From positions 558,001 through 622,000 of the forward strand of contig NZ_AQQR01000001.1 in the NCBI RefSeq assembly GCF_002210095.1: 64,000 bases of DNA, given 5' to 3'. A model generated the notes under the pieces. The model was not told where the DNA came from and searched no databases. It saw only the letters and a program-made list of their open reading frames with translations. The stretch is from Marinibacterium profundimaris (GTDB lineage Bacteria; Pseudomonadota; Alphaproteobacteria; Rhodobacterales; Rhodobacteraceae). The position numbers and the translations under genes are program-made. Shown in pieces: positions 17,883 through 25,038 of the stretch (position 1 is the first letter of the stretch; the number at the start of each line of letters is the position of its first letter).

Positions 17883-18370
17883 TGCGGCCGCGCCTTGCTG
17901 CGGATCCGATCGTAGAGATCGCCGTAATCAGCCGCCGGCTCCGCCGCGTCGGCGAGGCGCTGCTCTTTCTTGCCCATGGGCGCCGGCTTCTCGGCCCCGT
18001 CATCCGCCCCGCGCCCCTTGCCCGGCGCAGGCTGTGCCGCAACCCGATCGAGACGATCCTGCAGCGCACGCACGCTCGGCGTATGCCCCTCGCGCACCTT
18101 GCGCAGAAGAACGTCGAGGCAGATCCCTTCCATCATCAGCGCGCCGCCTGAGAGCTCACGGGAAAAATACTTGCGCAGGGTCTTCTCATCGCACCCCAGC
18201 GCCTCGGCAATGGCCGCCTGCGTCCACCCCGCCGCCGCGCGAACGGCAACAAAGTCTTGATTTTGCTTATCTTTCCTAAAGGTCGGGCGCCCGCGCCGAT
18301 CGCGGATCGGCTCGATCGGATTGCCGAAGAGGTCAAATCCGTCTGCCGCGCCCGGATTTTCGCCAGCCAT
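17879..18370 (-). CDS. terS: terminase small subunit (HTH)
   Basis: A 163-residue protein. A helix-turn-helix is visible around residues 42-72 (AAGWTQAAIAEALGCDEKTL), preceded by GRPTFRKDKQ, and the C-terminus is polar. This layout and its position directly before terL fit the DNA-recognition subunit of the terminase. The remainder is low in recognisable motifs. Confidence 0.8.
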   Translation of the reverse strand: MAGENPGAADGFDLFGNPIEPIRDRRGRPTFRKDKQNQDFVAVRAAAGWTQAAIAEALGCDEKTLRKYFSRELSGGALMMEGICLDVLLRKVREGHTPSVRALQDRLDRVAAQPAPGKGRGADDGAEKPAPMGKKEQRLADAAEPAADYGDLYDRIRSKARPQ

Positions 18371-18456
18371 GGGAAAAAATCTCCGAGTGAGGGGGGCTCA
18401 GGTGTCCCTGCGCCAAACTTTCTGACTTTCGACCCACCCCCACCCCGGGCCGCAGG

Positions 18457-19266
18457 TCAGGACGTGAAGACGGCCCACCATTGCTCGATAGCGCGGCGCG
18501 TCCGATCCATGTCTCGGCCGCCTTGCCGCTGTGCTCGTTCGAGACAAACCGCGGTCGGCTCGGCCAGCATCACCTCGCGCGCGCCGAGCTTGCGCTTCCA
18601 GAATTCCCGTTCCGCAGCATCGGCTGCGGTCGAAATTAGCCAGGCCTCACGTCCGGGCCTGGCCTTCGCCAGATCAGCAAGCATCCGGTTCCGCTTGCGC
18701 AGCGCCGGCCCCAGCCATTCGATGCGGTCCCAATCGTGCCGCAGCTCATGGCCAGCGAGACGACAGGCAATCAGGTCAAGGTCGATCACCACGTCATCCG
18801 GCGCAGCATGCAGCGCGACATATCTTGACTTCCCGGACGCTGCCGGCCCGCACACCAGCGTGACCGGGATCGCCGGGCGCGGCATCCACTCCGGCCGACC
18901 GCTGGCCGGCCGCCGCCTTTCGATCTTCTGTTTTTCGCTGTCGTGCCATTGCTTCGACACTGCCTGCAGGTTGTTCGGATCCCAGAACAGAACCGGATCG
19001 CCCTTGTGTTCGCGGATATGGTCCGCGATCGGCGCGTCAGGATCGTCGCGCCCTCCGATCAGCGGGACGCCCGTTTGCTGGCACGTGTAGCCATCGCGCT
19101 TCAGCACTTGCCTCCGCAGATCTTTCCATCGCTTGAGGCTGTACCAGGCACGCCAGGGCTTTTCCCTCGCCCGGCTCTGGTCCTGCGCCCTGCTGTCGCC
19201 TACCGCAGCGCCGAGCCGAGGCGCAGGCGCCGCGAGGCGCTTCGGCATTGCCTTGAGGCGCCCCAT
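18457..19266 (-). CDS. HNH endonuclease fused to a P-loop kinase-like domain
   Basis: The protein has 269 residues from the ATG at 19,266. That start overlaps the upstream gene's stop by one base (TGATG). Residues 58-112 are an HNH nuclease: RDGYTC, the first His in PIADHIREH (His83), N-N-L-Q-A-V near 98-103 and the last His in KQWHDSEKQK (His108). From residue 135 there is a second domain with Walker A at 140-148 (GPAASGKSR), a D-L-D near 162 and an Arg-rich lid-like segment near residues 244-258. HNH nucleases next to terminases assist HK97-type packaging. The added kinase-like domain is unusual and may process DNA ends or nucleotides. Confidence 0.8.
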   Translation of the reverse strand: MGRLKAMPKRLAAPAPRLGAAVGDSRAQDQSRAREKPWRAWYSLKRWKDLRRQVLKRDGYTCQQTGVPLIGGRDDPDAPIADHIREHKGDPVLFWDPNNLQAVSKQWHDSEKQKIERRRPASGRPEWMPRPAIPVTLVCGPAASGKSRYVALHAAPDDVVIDLDLIACRLAGHELRHDWDRIEWLGPALRKRNRMLADLAKARPGREAWLISTAADAAEREFWKRKLGAREVMLAEPTAVCLERAQRQGGRDMDRTRRAIEQWWAVFTS

Positions 19267-19406
19267 CAGGAGATCGTCATGCGAAAGAACCACGCGAAGG
19301 GCAGACCCGCCCGCAGGCCGACATAGGCCAGAGCAAGCCCGGCCAGACCAGACAGACGCAGCCAGGCCCGGCGCTCGATCGAAATCGTCAAAGATGAAAT
19401 CTCCAT
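19266..19406 (-). CDS. 46-residue single-span membrane protein
   Basis: A small frame starting at 19,406 behind a good ribosome-binding site (GGAAGGACAGGCA). It has a short N-terminus (MEISSLTISIERRAWLRLSG), one hydrophobic segment of about 18 residues, and a basic end. Its TGA overlaps the next gene's ATG by one base, which supports it as a coupled gene and not a chance frame. No family is recognised. Confidence 0.55.
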   Translation of the reverse strand: MEISSLTISIERRAWLRLSGLAGLALAYVGLRAGLPFAWFFRMTIS

Positions 19407-19582
19407 TGCCTGTCCTTCCCGATGGATGGCCACCCGCCCCGCCGCTGCAGGTGACCGCACTGTCCGTCGCGCCTGTCGGCGGGCGCGCTCTGGGTATTCG
19501 ATCGGGGCCGGCGCTGCCCTGCCGGCCCCTGTCCATCGACCCCCATCCGAGGGAGGTCTGCTCGGGCCGCTGGGTCTGGAAA

Positions 19583-19617
19583 TAGAAAGCGCCCGGTCGG
19601 ATCTCTCCGCCGGGCGC
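19583..19617 (-). terminator. putative rho-independent terminator
   Basis: A perfect 8-bp stem GCGCCCGG / CCGGGCGC (19,610-19,617 and 19,589-19,596) with a 13-base loop, followed on the minus strand by TTTCTATTT. It lies just after the stop of the gene ending at 19,640. It may separate the regulatory/replication block from the late structural genes. Confidence 0.6.
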
Positions 19618-19639
19618 AATTCGGTTCGCAGGCAAGATG

Positions 19640-20344
19640 TCAACGAACTGACATTCGGTCAACAGGTTTTTTCCAAGGGGCAACAGGTGGAAGGTCCTCG
19701 GTCACCTCGAACGCAGTAAGATCACTACGAGTTCTGAACGTGTCGCGCAGCATGGCCAGGGCCATTCTCCACTGCAACCATGCCCGCCGCGCCGCCGCCA
19801 CTTCGGATGCCGTTCCGCGATAGGTCACCGGGCACACATAGCCATCGTCACGACCGAGCTGCGCCTCAGGCCACCGCGCCATATTCCCATCCCCGCGCCA
19901 GAATGACCGCGCCGCGAAGAGCCCGTGCTTGTTTCGCTTCCACTCGACGGGCTCGCACCTTGGTTCGACATCCGAGCCCCAGCACGGCATGAGGCGAAAC
20001 CGGGAGCACTCGGCAATCTGGACAGCCATGCCCCGGCCACCAACGGCCTCCGGAAGGCTGGCCACGGCAGACGCGACGAGGTCAGCGTCCGGGTGAGATT
20101 CCGATCTACCGCCGCCGTCAACCGTGCAACCGAGCATCGCTCTCTGGATCAGCACATATTCGATCCCGAAGTTGGGGCGTGCATCTGCCATGGCGCCGAG
20201 TTCATCGAGATCCATCGACACCTTCTCGACCGCGAATGCCCAGACCAGAAGATCCCAGATCGAAACCTCACGCTTCCCACCACGCGCCGGACGCACCCCA
20301 CGACCGCCGCCCAACGGCACGATCTGCCCGCGCTCATAGCTCAT
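19640..20344 (-). CDS. hypothetical phage protein
   Basis: A 234-residue soluble protein with a basic Gly-rich N-terminus and a mixed alpha/beta middle (SIWDLLVWAFAVEKVSMDLD). It contains several Cys (CTVDGG, ECSRFRLMPCW, VCPVTYRG) that could bind metal, although the spacing is not a classical zinc finger. It overlaps the upstream gene by 4-5 bases and is followed by a terminator-like hairpin. Function unknown. Its place at the end of the regulatory/replication block would suit a late-gene regulator, but nothing in the sequence shows that. Confidence 0.55.
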   Translation of the reverse strand: MSYERGQIVPLGGGRGVRPARGGKREVSIWDLLVWAFAVEKVSMDLDELGAMADARPNFGIEYVLIQRAMLGCTVDGGGRSESHPDADLVASAVASLPEAVGGRGMAVQIAECSRFRLMPCWGSDVEPRCEPVEWKRNKHGLFAARSFWRGDGNMARWPEAQLGRDDGYVCPVTYRGTASEVAAARRAWLQWRMALAMLRDTFRTRSDLTAFEVTEDLPPVAPWKKPVDRMSVR

Positions 20345-20922
20345 TGCGCTACCTCTCCTGTTTCGACAATCGCTTTCAGATCCGCCAGACGCGCCCGGTA
20401 TCGGCGCGCCCAGGCCACGTCCCCCGCATCGACCGAGCGACCGAGCGCGACCCGTTCGTCGAGCACCTGCAGTCGCCGTTCGTTCTTGCGCGCCTGGTCC
20501 GAGATCAGATGCGCCTCACCCGGTCGCGTGGGCGGCCTCCGTCGCCGCTCGAAGAAGTCCGCAGTCTCGACCAGCGTCCCGGCCCTCAACGCCCTGGGCC
20601 CCTCGACCGAGGCGAACCAGCGCCGCAGCGCCGGAAGCTCATCGACCGGGCGGGGCCGCACGATCTGCGCCATCGCCCGGAAGACCCCGAGGCCCGGCCA
20701 TTGGTTCCGAGCCTTCCCCTCGCCGTGGATCTCGACCATGCAGCGCAACGCTTCCAGTTCCCCGTCTCCGAGGTAAGCAAGGTCATCGGCCAGCCGATCC
20801 AGCGCCTGCCGGTGCGCCTCAGCATCTTCGCCCCGTTTCAGCCTGAACCCCAGCCGATCAAACAGCAACCTGCGCACCCGGTCCCGGTTCGTCTCTTCCC
20901 TCTCAGCAGCTCCATTTTCCAT
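20341..20922 (-). CDS. hypothetical phage protein, helical and basic
   Basis: A 193-residue, Arg-rich, predicted helical protein (RDRVRRLLFDRLGFRLKRGE at the N-terminus). No motif was recognised. It lies directly downstream (minus) of the DnaA-box/CTTCC-repeat region and overlaps the next gene by 4 bases. A DNA-binding or replication role is possible from composition and place but is not shown. Confidence 0.5.
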   Translation of the reverse strand: MENGAAEREETNRDRVRRLLFDRLGFRLKRGEDAEAHRQALDRLADDLAYLGDGELEALRCMVEIHGEGKARNQWPGLGVFRAMAQIVRPRPVDELPALRRWFASVEGPRALRAGTLVETADFFERRRRPPTRPGEAHLISDQARKNERRLQVLDERVALGRSVDAGDVAWARRYRARLADLKAIVETGEVAQ

Positions 20923-20948
20923 GCCTGCCTCCTGTCCGATGTCCCGAC

Positions 20949-21103
20949 TTATCCACAGCGCTCAGCGGCGGTTTCTTCCGGCGCCTGCTGTTTTCCTTTC
21001 AGTCTCATTTCTTCTCTTTTCCTTTCAGCGGCGCGGTTCTTGGAAAAAACGAAAACTTCCAAAACCTTCCAGAAATCTTCCGCCGGAACTTCCGGTTTCT
21101 TCC
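20949..21103. other. putative phage replication origin: DnaA box plus phased CTTCC repeats
   Basis: The gene-free strip between 20,922 and 21,123 holds a perfect DnaA-box consensus TTATCCACA (20,949-20,957). It also has two copies of TTTTCCTTTCAG 26 bases apart (20,991-21,002 and 21,017-21,028) and five CTTCC pentamers at 21,056, 21,066, 21,077, 21,089 and 21,099. The pentamer spacing is 10-12 bases, about one helical turn, and the local A/T content is raised. This combination resembles an iteron-type origin. A poorly conserved 19-codon frame on the minus strand (ATG near 21,009) also lies here but is not convincing. Confidence 0.45.
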
Positions 21104-21122
21104 GTTGGAAGTTTTTCAGCGC

Positions 21123-21740
21123 CTAACCCGTTGAAGATATTGCGTTCAGCGCCTCGACCACCCGCTTGCGCGTCGCGCTGCCGCCCGGAAACGCCTGCTC
21201 TATCCAGTCGCTCAGCTGGTTCACGCGCTCCTCGCTTGCCGCGATCCGATCGCCGCCGGGCAAGCTGCGCAGGTGGCCGGCGATGGTGGCCAGCCGCTTG
21301 CGCATCCGGTCATCGGCGTTCTTGGCCGCGTTGCGCCGCTTCGAGGTCAGGGCATCCAGGGCGACCTCGGTCACCACCGGATGGGCGAGCCGAACCTCGC
21401 CGTTGTCGCACATCACCGGCGACCAGCCGTGCAGCGGTGTGACCTCGCGGCGCAGGAGCGCCTGCCACCGTTCGAGGGGCAGATGCAGAAGGAACGCCAG
21501 GTCGGCGTCCTCGCGCGGAAGCGTTCCGATCGGTGTTTCGTCCTGGGCAAAGCAAAAGAGCTCGAAGCCGTAGAAGCCGACCTCAGGGTCGGCATAGGCC
21601 TTCTTCCGGAACCCGCTGCCGCGCCAGCGCTTCAGGTTCCATTGCAGGAAGTAATGCGCGTCCAGCCTGTCCGCCGAGGCGATCGGGTATTCCGGCAGAT
21701 CCGCCATGTCGATCAATCGTGCCGCGCGCTCTGTCATCAC
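21123..21740 (-). CDS. phage protein, possibly DUF1376-like replication-associated
   Basis: A 205-residue protein. The phrases YGFELFCFAQDETPIGTLP, then D-A-D-L-A-F-L and a P-V-M-C-D-N-G-E-V-R-L-A-H-P strand, resemble the YdaU/DUF1376 type of phage replication-module proteins, which hold small winged folds. Residues from 125 on are polar and helical. Its place beside the putative origin fits. The family call is tentative and comes only from pattern recognition. Confidence 0.5.
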   Translation of the reverse strand: MMTERAARLIDMADLPEYPIASADRLDAHYFLQWNLKRWRGSGFRKKAYADPEVGFYGFELFCFAQDETPIGTLPREDADLAFLLHLPLERWQALLRREVTPLHGWSPVMCDNGEVRLAHPVVTEVALDALTSKRRNAAKNADDRMRKRLATIAGHLRSLPGGDRIAASEERVNQLSDWIEQAFPGGSATRKRVVEALNAISSTG

Positions 21741-22192
21741 GGCCCCCTCACATCGTCGCGGGGCCCAGCCTTCGCGCCGTCCTCCCTCATGCGCCGGCCG
21801 AGTTCAGCTTCCAGGAACTGATCCATAGTGATGGTGCCCCAGCCGGACCTCGTTCCGGTACAGCGTTCTCGGCGGCGCGGCGGCAAACCGAGCATCCGCC
21901 TGCGCTGCCCGACGGTCTGGGCACGGGTGTATCCGCAGGCCGCTGCTATGTCCTTCTGGCTCACCCCAGCCAACCAGAGCCGCGTGAAGTATTCCGCAGA
22001 GCACTTCTCGAGAGGCCGCCTGTTGGATGCCCGGCTCGGCAAGCCCAGAGCCTTCGCCCTCAAGCTCACGGCTTGCCGCGACACGCCAAGCGCTTCGGCG
22101 AGGCGCTTCACCGGAATGTCGTGGCGCGCCCATAGCGGTTCAAGCTGCTCGCGCGTGATGTTCCGGAGAGCGCCCGGCGTGCCGTAGGTCAT
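21737..22192 (-). CDS. double HTH DNA-binding protein
   Basis: A 151-residue protein with two helix-turn-helix-like units. One lies around residues 28-50 (PVKRLAEALGVSRQAVSLRA) and another around 66-96 (EYFTRLWLAGVSQKDIAAAC). A basic tail with R-R-R-M-L-G-L-P-P-R-R-R follows. It probably binds DNA and may regulate the block. It overlaps both neighbours by 4 bases. Confidence 0.6.
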   Translation of the reverse strand: MTYGTPGALRNITREQLEPLWARHDIPVKRLAEALGVSRQAVSLRAKALGLPSRASNRRPLEKCSAEYFTRLWLAGVSQKDIAAACGYTRAQTVGQRRRMLGLPPRRRERCTGTRSGWGTITMDQFLEAELGRRMREDGAKAGPRDDVRGP

Positions 22193-22440
22193 TCGATGCC
22201 CTCCGGCTGCATGTCGTCAATCGCATCCGCCAGGCGCCGCAGCTGATCGGCCGTGCTCCCATCTGCAAAGCCAGAGATCAGCGCCGCCGCGATGCTCAGG
22301 TCAGGCTCATGAATCCCGATGGCAACCCCGGTCTCCGGATGCCAGGAGACCCGCCAGGTCCATTGCCCGACCGGCAAATCCACGGATCGAACCGGCGTGA
22401 TGACATGTGCTCCGTTCCTCGCGGCGCGCGCCTCAGCCAT
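22189..22440 (-). CDS. small hypothetical phage protein
   Basis: 83 residues from the ATG at 22,440 (MAEARAARNGAHVITPV). This start was chosen because it overlaps the preceding gene's end by 8 bases and the longer frame is proline/arginine-rich without sense. It is beta-rich in the middle (WTWRVSWHPETGVAIGI) and helical at the end. No family is recognised. Confidence 0.5.
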   Translation of the reverse strand: MAEARAARNGAHVITPVRSVDLPVGQWTWRVSWHPETGVAIGIHEPDLSIAAALISGFADGSTADQLRRLADAIDDMQPEGIE

Positions 22441-22618
22441 CCTCGCCCCCCGTGTTCTCGGTATGTTTTCCGGAAAGTTTTTCCAGCCTGCGCGCGGCAG
22501 ACCCGGCCCACCAGGTGCAGAATGTGCCCAGCCGGAGCGCCAGCCAGTCGCCGCGCGCGGCAAGCGCGACGGCGGACTGGATCTCGATCATCAAGATCGC
22601 CCTGCGCACCCGGGTCAT
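22433..22618 (-). CDS. 61-residue hypothetical phage protein
   Basis: The ATG at 22,618 overlaps the upstream stop as ATGA. The product is a basic protein with one Ala/Leu-rich, possibly membrane-associated helix (residues 7-40: LMIEIQSAVALAARGDWLAL) and a Lys-rich polar tail. Function unknown. Evidence for a real gene is the coupled overlap and the intact frame. Confidence 0.5.
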   Translation of the reverse strand: MTRVRRAILMIEIQSAVALAARGDWLALRLGTFCTWWAGSAARRLEKLSGKHTENTGGEDG

Positions 22619-22947
22619 GCCTGACCGCCCAGGTGCCTTATCAGCGCGGGACCGATCTCTTCGTTGGAAATCGCCCGCGCGATGACCCATCCCTGCGGCG
22701 CGTTCGTCCCTTCCCACCAGTTCTGGGCGGTCTTGGGATCGACATCGAACACATAGGCCACATGGGCCGGGGATCTGAAGTTGCCGCAGACGAAATCGCG
22801 CCAGCGCTTCGCGAAGCACCGGCGGTAATCCATTGATTTTAATTCGGAAAACTTTCCGGAAGACGTTTCCATGGTCCCTGCCCTATCTTGTGGGTGTGAA
22901 CCGGGACTTTGGACCTGAAACTGAGAAGGAAGCGCGGGGGCGGTCAT
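22615..22947 (-). CDS. HTH-like phage regulator
   Basis: 110 residues from the ATG at 22,947, chosen because it overlaps the Cro-like gene's TGA as ATGA; shorter starts at 22,872 or 22,833 are possible. The C-terminal half (RDFVCGNFRSPAHVAYVFDV, then DPKTAQNWWEGTNAPQGWV) reads like a compact helix-turn-helix with Trp-rich recognition region. Related sequences occur in Rhodobacteraceae prophage early operons. It is the second gene of the leftward early transcript, where a CII- or N-like regulator would lie. Confidence 0.5.
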   Translation of the reverse strand: MTAPALPSQFQVQSPGSHPQDRAGTMETSSGKFSELKSMDYRRCFAKRWRDFVCGNFRSPAHVAYVFDVDPKTAQNWWEGTNAPQGWVIARAISNEEIGPALIRHLGGQA

Positions 22948-23168
22948 TCGGTCGCCCCCGTCGCGTTCTCGGAGGGTGGGTTCGACGCCACCCAAGACGC
23001 GACAGCAACCTTGCCTTCGGTCAGCCGCTCAATCTCAGCCGCCTTGCTCCAAGATGGCTTGGATCCACTAAGCCAGCGGTTAACGGTCGGTTGAGAGACA
23101 TTCACTGCATCAGCGAACGCCTTTTGCGTCATGCCACTGGACTTGAGATATTCTGCGAGACTGCTCAT
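22944..23168 (-). CDS. Cro-like HTH repressor
   Basis: 74 residues from the ATG at 23,168. It has a short XRE/Cro-type helix-turn-helix: MTQKAFADAVNVSQPTVNRW around residues 13-32, then an LSGSKPSW loop and E-R-L-T-E-G-K, as in YdaS/Cro proteins. It is the first gene of the leftward transcript; its promoter and an operator lie immediately upstream. A longer frame to 23,213 would start inside the promoter, so it was not used. Confidence 0.8.
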   Translation of the reverse strand: MSSLAEYLKSSGMTQKAFADAVNVSQPTVNRWLSGSKPSWSKAAEIERLTEGKVAVASWVASNPPSENATGATE

Positions 23169-23174
23169 GCGCAA

Positions 23175-23203
23175 CAAATACGTCAGACGTATGCACCCGT
23201 CAA
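23175..23203 (-). promoter_or_regulatory. leftward early promoter (PL-like)
   Basis: On the minus strand a -35 box TTGACG (23,198-23,203) is separated by exactly 17 bases from a -10 box TATTTG (23,175-23,180). It reads into the Cro-like gene. The spacer is almost filled by the 15-bp palindromic operator. The leader would be very short. Confidence 0.65.
23178..23192. promoter_or_regulatory. phage operator palindrome, copy 1
   Basis: ATACGTCAGACGTAT is a perfect inverted repeat (7-base arms, 1-base centre). It overlaps the leftward promoter between its -35 and -10. Identical arms occur again at 23,719-23,733. It is presumably bound by the CI-like and Cro-like proteins encoded on either side. 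Confidence 0.8.
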
Positions 23204-23271
23204 TCCGCCACACGAATAATTATACAGCCATGGGGATAGCCCGAGGCAGCCACATTTGCGACACAGCGACG

Positions 23272-23550
23272 ATGAAGAATCTGAAGCGCATACGCCTAGC
23301 CAGGAAGTGGTCCCAAGCGCGGCTTGCGGAAGCCGCGGGCGTCAAGCAGGCGACAATATCACGGATCGAAAGCGGCACGAACAACCCGTCGCTTTCTGTC
23401 GCGGACAAGATCGCAAATGCGCTAAACGTCAGCACCGTTGAGCTTTTTGGCGTTCCCGAGCTTGAGCAACGTCTTCTGGAAGCCTTTCGCTCAGCATCTC
23501 CAGAACGTCGCGCCGCGCTACTGACGCTCCTTGAGAGCGATCAAGAATAG
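23272..23550 (+). CDS. CI-like XRE-family repressor
   Basis: 92 residues from the ATG at 23,272; earlier in-frame starts add nothing family-like. Residues 1-60 form an XRE helix-turn-helix (IRLARKWSQARLAEAAGVKQ, then ATISRIESGTNNPSLSVADK). A short tail (RSASPERRAALLTLLE) follows, with no LexA-like peptidase domain. It therefore probably does not respond to RecA by self-cleavage, and induction would need another route such as an antirepressor or proteolysis. It lies between the two divergent early promoters, in the place of a lysogeny repressor. Confidence 0.8.
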   Translation: MKNLKRIRLARKWSQARLAEAAGVKQATISRIESGTNNPSLSVADKIANALNVSTVELFGVPELEQRLLEAFRSASPERRAALLTLLESDQE

Positions 23551-23693
23551 CTGATTCACATTTTCCGGACACAACATATCGTGTCGCGGCCAAAATCTGG
23601 CTGACATAGTACGCAGGCATTTGTCCCCCTTGTCGTTCCGCAAATGTCCTAGCACATCCCATCACCACCAGGCGCGCATTTTTTCGTCATCAT

Positions 23694-23708
23694 ATACGTG
23701 CTGCGTAT
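23694..23708. promoter_or_regulatory. phage operator palindrome, copy 2 (degenerate)
   Basis: ATACGTGCTGCGTAT keeps the outer ATACG/CGTAT arms of the operator but differs in the centre. It ends at the first base of the -35 box of the rightward promoter. Its centre lies 25 bases from that of copy 3, so two dimers could bind side by side on nearly the same face of the helix. Confidence 0.65.
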
Positions 23709-23736
23709 TTACAACGGAATACGTCTGACGTATCAC
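23708..23736 (+). promoter_or_regulatory. rightward early promoter (PR-like)
   Basis: -35 box TTTACA (23,708-23,713), a 17-base spacer, and -10 box TATCAC (23,731-23,736), reading into the early operon that starts at 23,796. The last three bases of operator copy 3 are the first three of the -10 box, the same geometry as at the leftward promoter. Confidence 0.65.
23719..23733. promoter_or_regulatory. phage operator palindrome, copy 3
   Basis: ATACGTCTGACGTAT is a perfect inverted repeat and the exact reverse complement of copy 1. It lies between the -35 and -10 boxes of the rightward early promoter. Confidence 0.8.
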
Positions 23737-23795
23737 TTTCCCATCACAACCTCAGACAGCCCGACTGACTGCGGCAAACCTGATGGGAGACGCAT

Positions 23796-24122
23796 ATGGC
23801 CAAACCCGAAGACCTCAACTTCCTGACCTTCGTCCAGTCGTTCCGGCGCGGCGCACTGATCGCCGAGGCCGACGACCGAATGGCCGATCTGGTTGATGCG
23901 CTCGAAGAGCGCGGCGGCAAGGGCACCCTGACGATCGACCTGTCGTTCTCCGTGAACAAGGCGGGCCAGATCGAGATCGTCCCGACCGTCAAAGCCAAGG
24001 TGCCGCCGCGCGCCATCGGCACCGGGATCTACTGGCCCCATCATGGGCGGCTGTCCCGATCCGACCCGAACCAAGCCGACATCGAAGACTACATCGGCGC
24101 GCACGATCGCGCGGCCGAGTGA
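23796..24122 (+). CDS. hypothetical phage early protein
   Basis: A 108-residue protein, first gene of the rightward early operon, with a GGGAG ribosome-binding site. It starts MAKPEDLNFLTFVQSFRRGA, with a helical N-terminus, a beta hairpin (GTLTIDLSFSVNKAGQIEIV) and a charged tail. It lies directly before the DUF2303 gene, a pairing repeated in other prophages. Function unknown. Confidence 0.65.
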   Translation: MAKPEDLNFLTFVQSFRRGALIAEADDRMADLVDALEERGGKGTLTIDLSFSVNKAGQIEIVPTVKAKVPPRAIGTGIYWPHHGRLSRSDPNQADIEDYIGAHDRAAE

Positions 24123-24139
24123 CCCAGAGGAGCACCCCA

Positions 24140-25036
24140 ATGGACAAGACCGAAGACATCCCCGAGGGACGCGACCCGATCCGCGAGCTGGACGCCGTGA
24201 TCGAGGCGGAACGGATCTCCGCGCCGGTGGTCGAGGGCCACAACGGCGACAAGATCCTGATGCTGCCGCGCGGCTTCACCACCCAGATCGTCGAGGATGA
24301 ATTCGCCCTGCCGCCGCACATCGCCGCGAGCGTGACGGTCGACAAGGCGGACTCGCACATCGCCTATATCAACCGCTTCCGGGACGACAATTCGATCCTG
24401 CTGGCCGACCACGACAGCGGCAAGATCATCGCCCGCCTCGACTGGCACACCCACAATGCCGAGGGATCTCCACTTTCCCAGCGTCTGGAAGATGCGCCGC
24501 CGGCCCCACGCCACGAAGATGCGCCGCTGGCCCCGCGCCAGGATCGACACCGCACGACATTCATCCTGCGGGCGTCCGAGGAATACGCACGCTGGAACGA
24601 GTTCGAAGGCAAGATGCACTCGCAAGAGGAGTTCGCGCGGTTCCTGGAAGAGAACGCCGTCGATATCGGAGACCCCGAACCCAGCGTGATGATCGAGATC
24701 AGCCGGGATCTGGAAGCCAGCCAGGGCGCCAAGTTCTCCTCGAAGACCCGGCTGGAGAACGGCGACCGCGCCTTCACCTACGAGACCGAGACCCATGTGA
24801 AGGGTGACATCGTCATCCCGCGCAGCTTCTACCTGAACATCCCGCTCTACTACGGCGAGGATCCGGTGCAGCTGGAATGCCTGTTCCGCTGGCGACCCAC
24901 CCCTGCCGGCCTGCAACTCGGCTTTGCCTGGCGCCGCGTCGAGTACATGCGCCGCGCCTATTTCGAGCAGATCGCAACCCGCATTTCCGAAGAGACCGGC
25001 CTGCCCCTCTTCTTCGGCCGCACAGGAGGCAACTGA
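24140..25036 (+). CDS. DUF2303 (YfdQ-like) phage protein
   Basis: 298 residues from the ATG at 24,140, chosen for its GAGGAG ribosome-binding site; an overlapping GTG at 24,119 is the alternative. It matches the YfdQ/DUF2303 pattern: L-P-x-G-F-x-T near residue 43, A-D-S-H-I-A-Y-I-N near 73, then a W-N-E-F-E-G region and I-P-R-S-F-Y-L-N-I-P near the end. Between the conserved D-W-H and H-R-T-T-F strands there is an inserted loop with a short duplication (EDAPPAPRH / EDAPLAPRQ). The role of this family in phage early operons is unknown. Confidence 0.75.
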   Translation: MDKTEDIPEGRDPIRELDAVIEAERISAPVVEGHNGDKILMLPRGFTTQIVEDEFALPPHIAASVTVDKADSHIAYINRFRDDNSILLADHDSGKIIARLDWHTHNAEGSPLSQRLEDAPPAPRHEDAPLAPRQDRHRTTFILRASEEYARWNEFEGKMHSQEEFARFLEENAVDIGDPEPSVMIEISRDLEASQGAKFSSKTRLENGDRAFTYETETHVKGDIVIPRSFYLNIPLYYGEDPVQLECLFRWRPTPAGLQLGFAWRRVEYMRRAYFEQIATRISEETGLPLFFGRTGGN

Positions 25037-25038
25037 TC

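Larger units (their letters stand above)
23551..23795. other. gene-free switch region downstream of repressor
   Basis: This 245-base strip holds the rightward promoter and two operator palindromes described separately. The rest is AT-richer than its surroundings (for example GCGCATTTTTTCGTCATCAT near 23,675) and shows no convincing gene. Confidence 0.6.

Noticed and set aside
1-18370. Gene transfer agent cluster as an alternative to a prophage
   Set aside because: Order and families resemble GTA genes, but the integrase at a tRNA, CI/Cro-like switch, HNH genes and accessory operon are those of a temperate phage.
21009-21009. 19-codon minus-strand frame inside the putative origin
   Set aside because: Too short and not coupled to neighbours; the repeats explain the region better.
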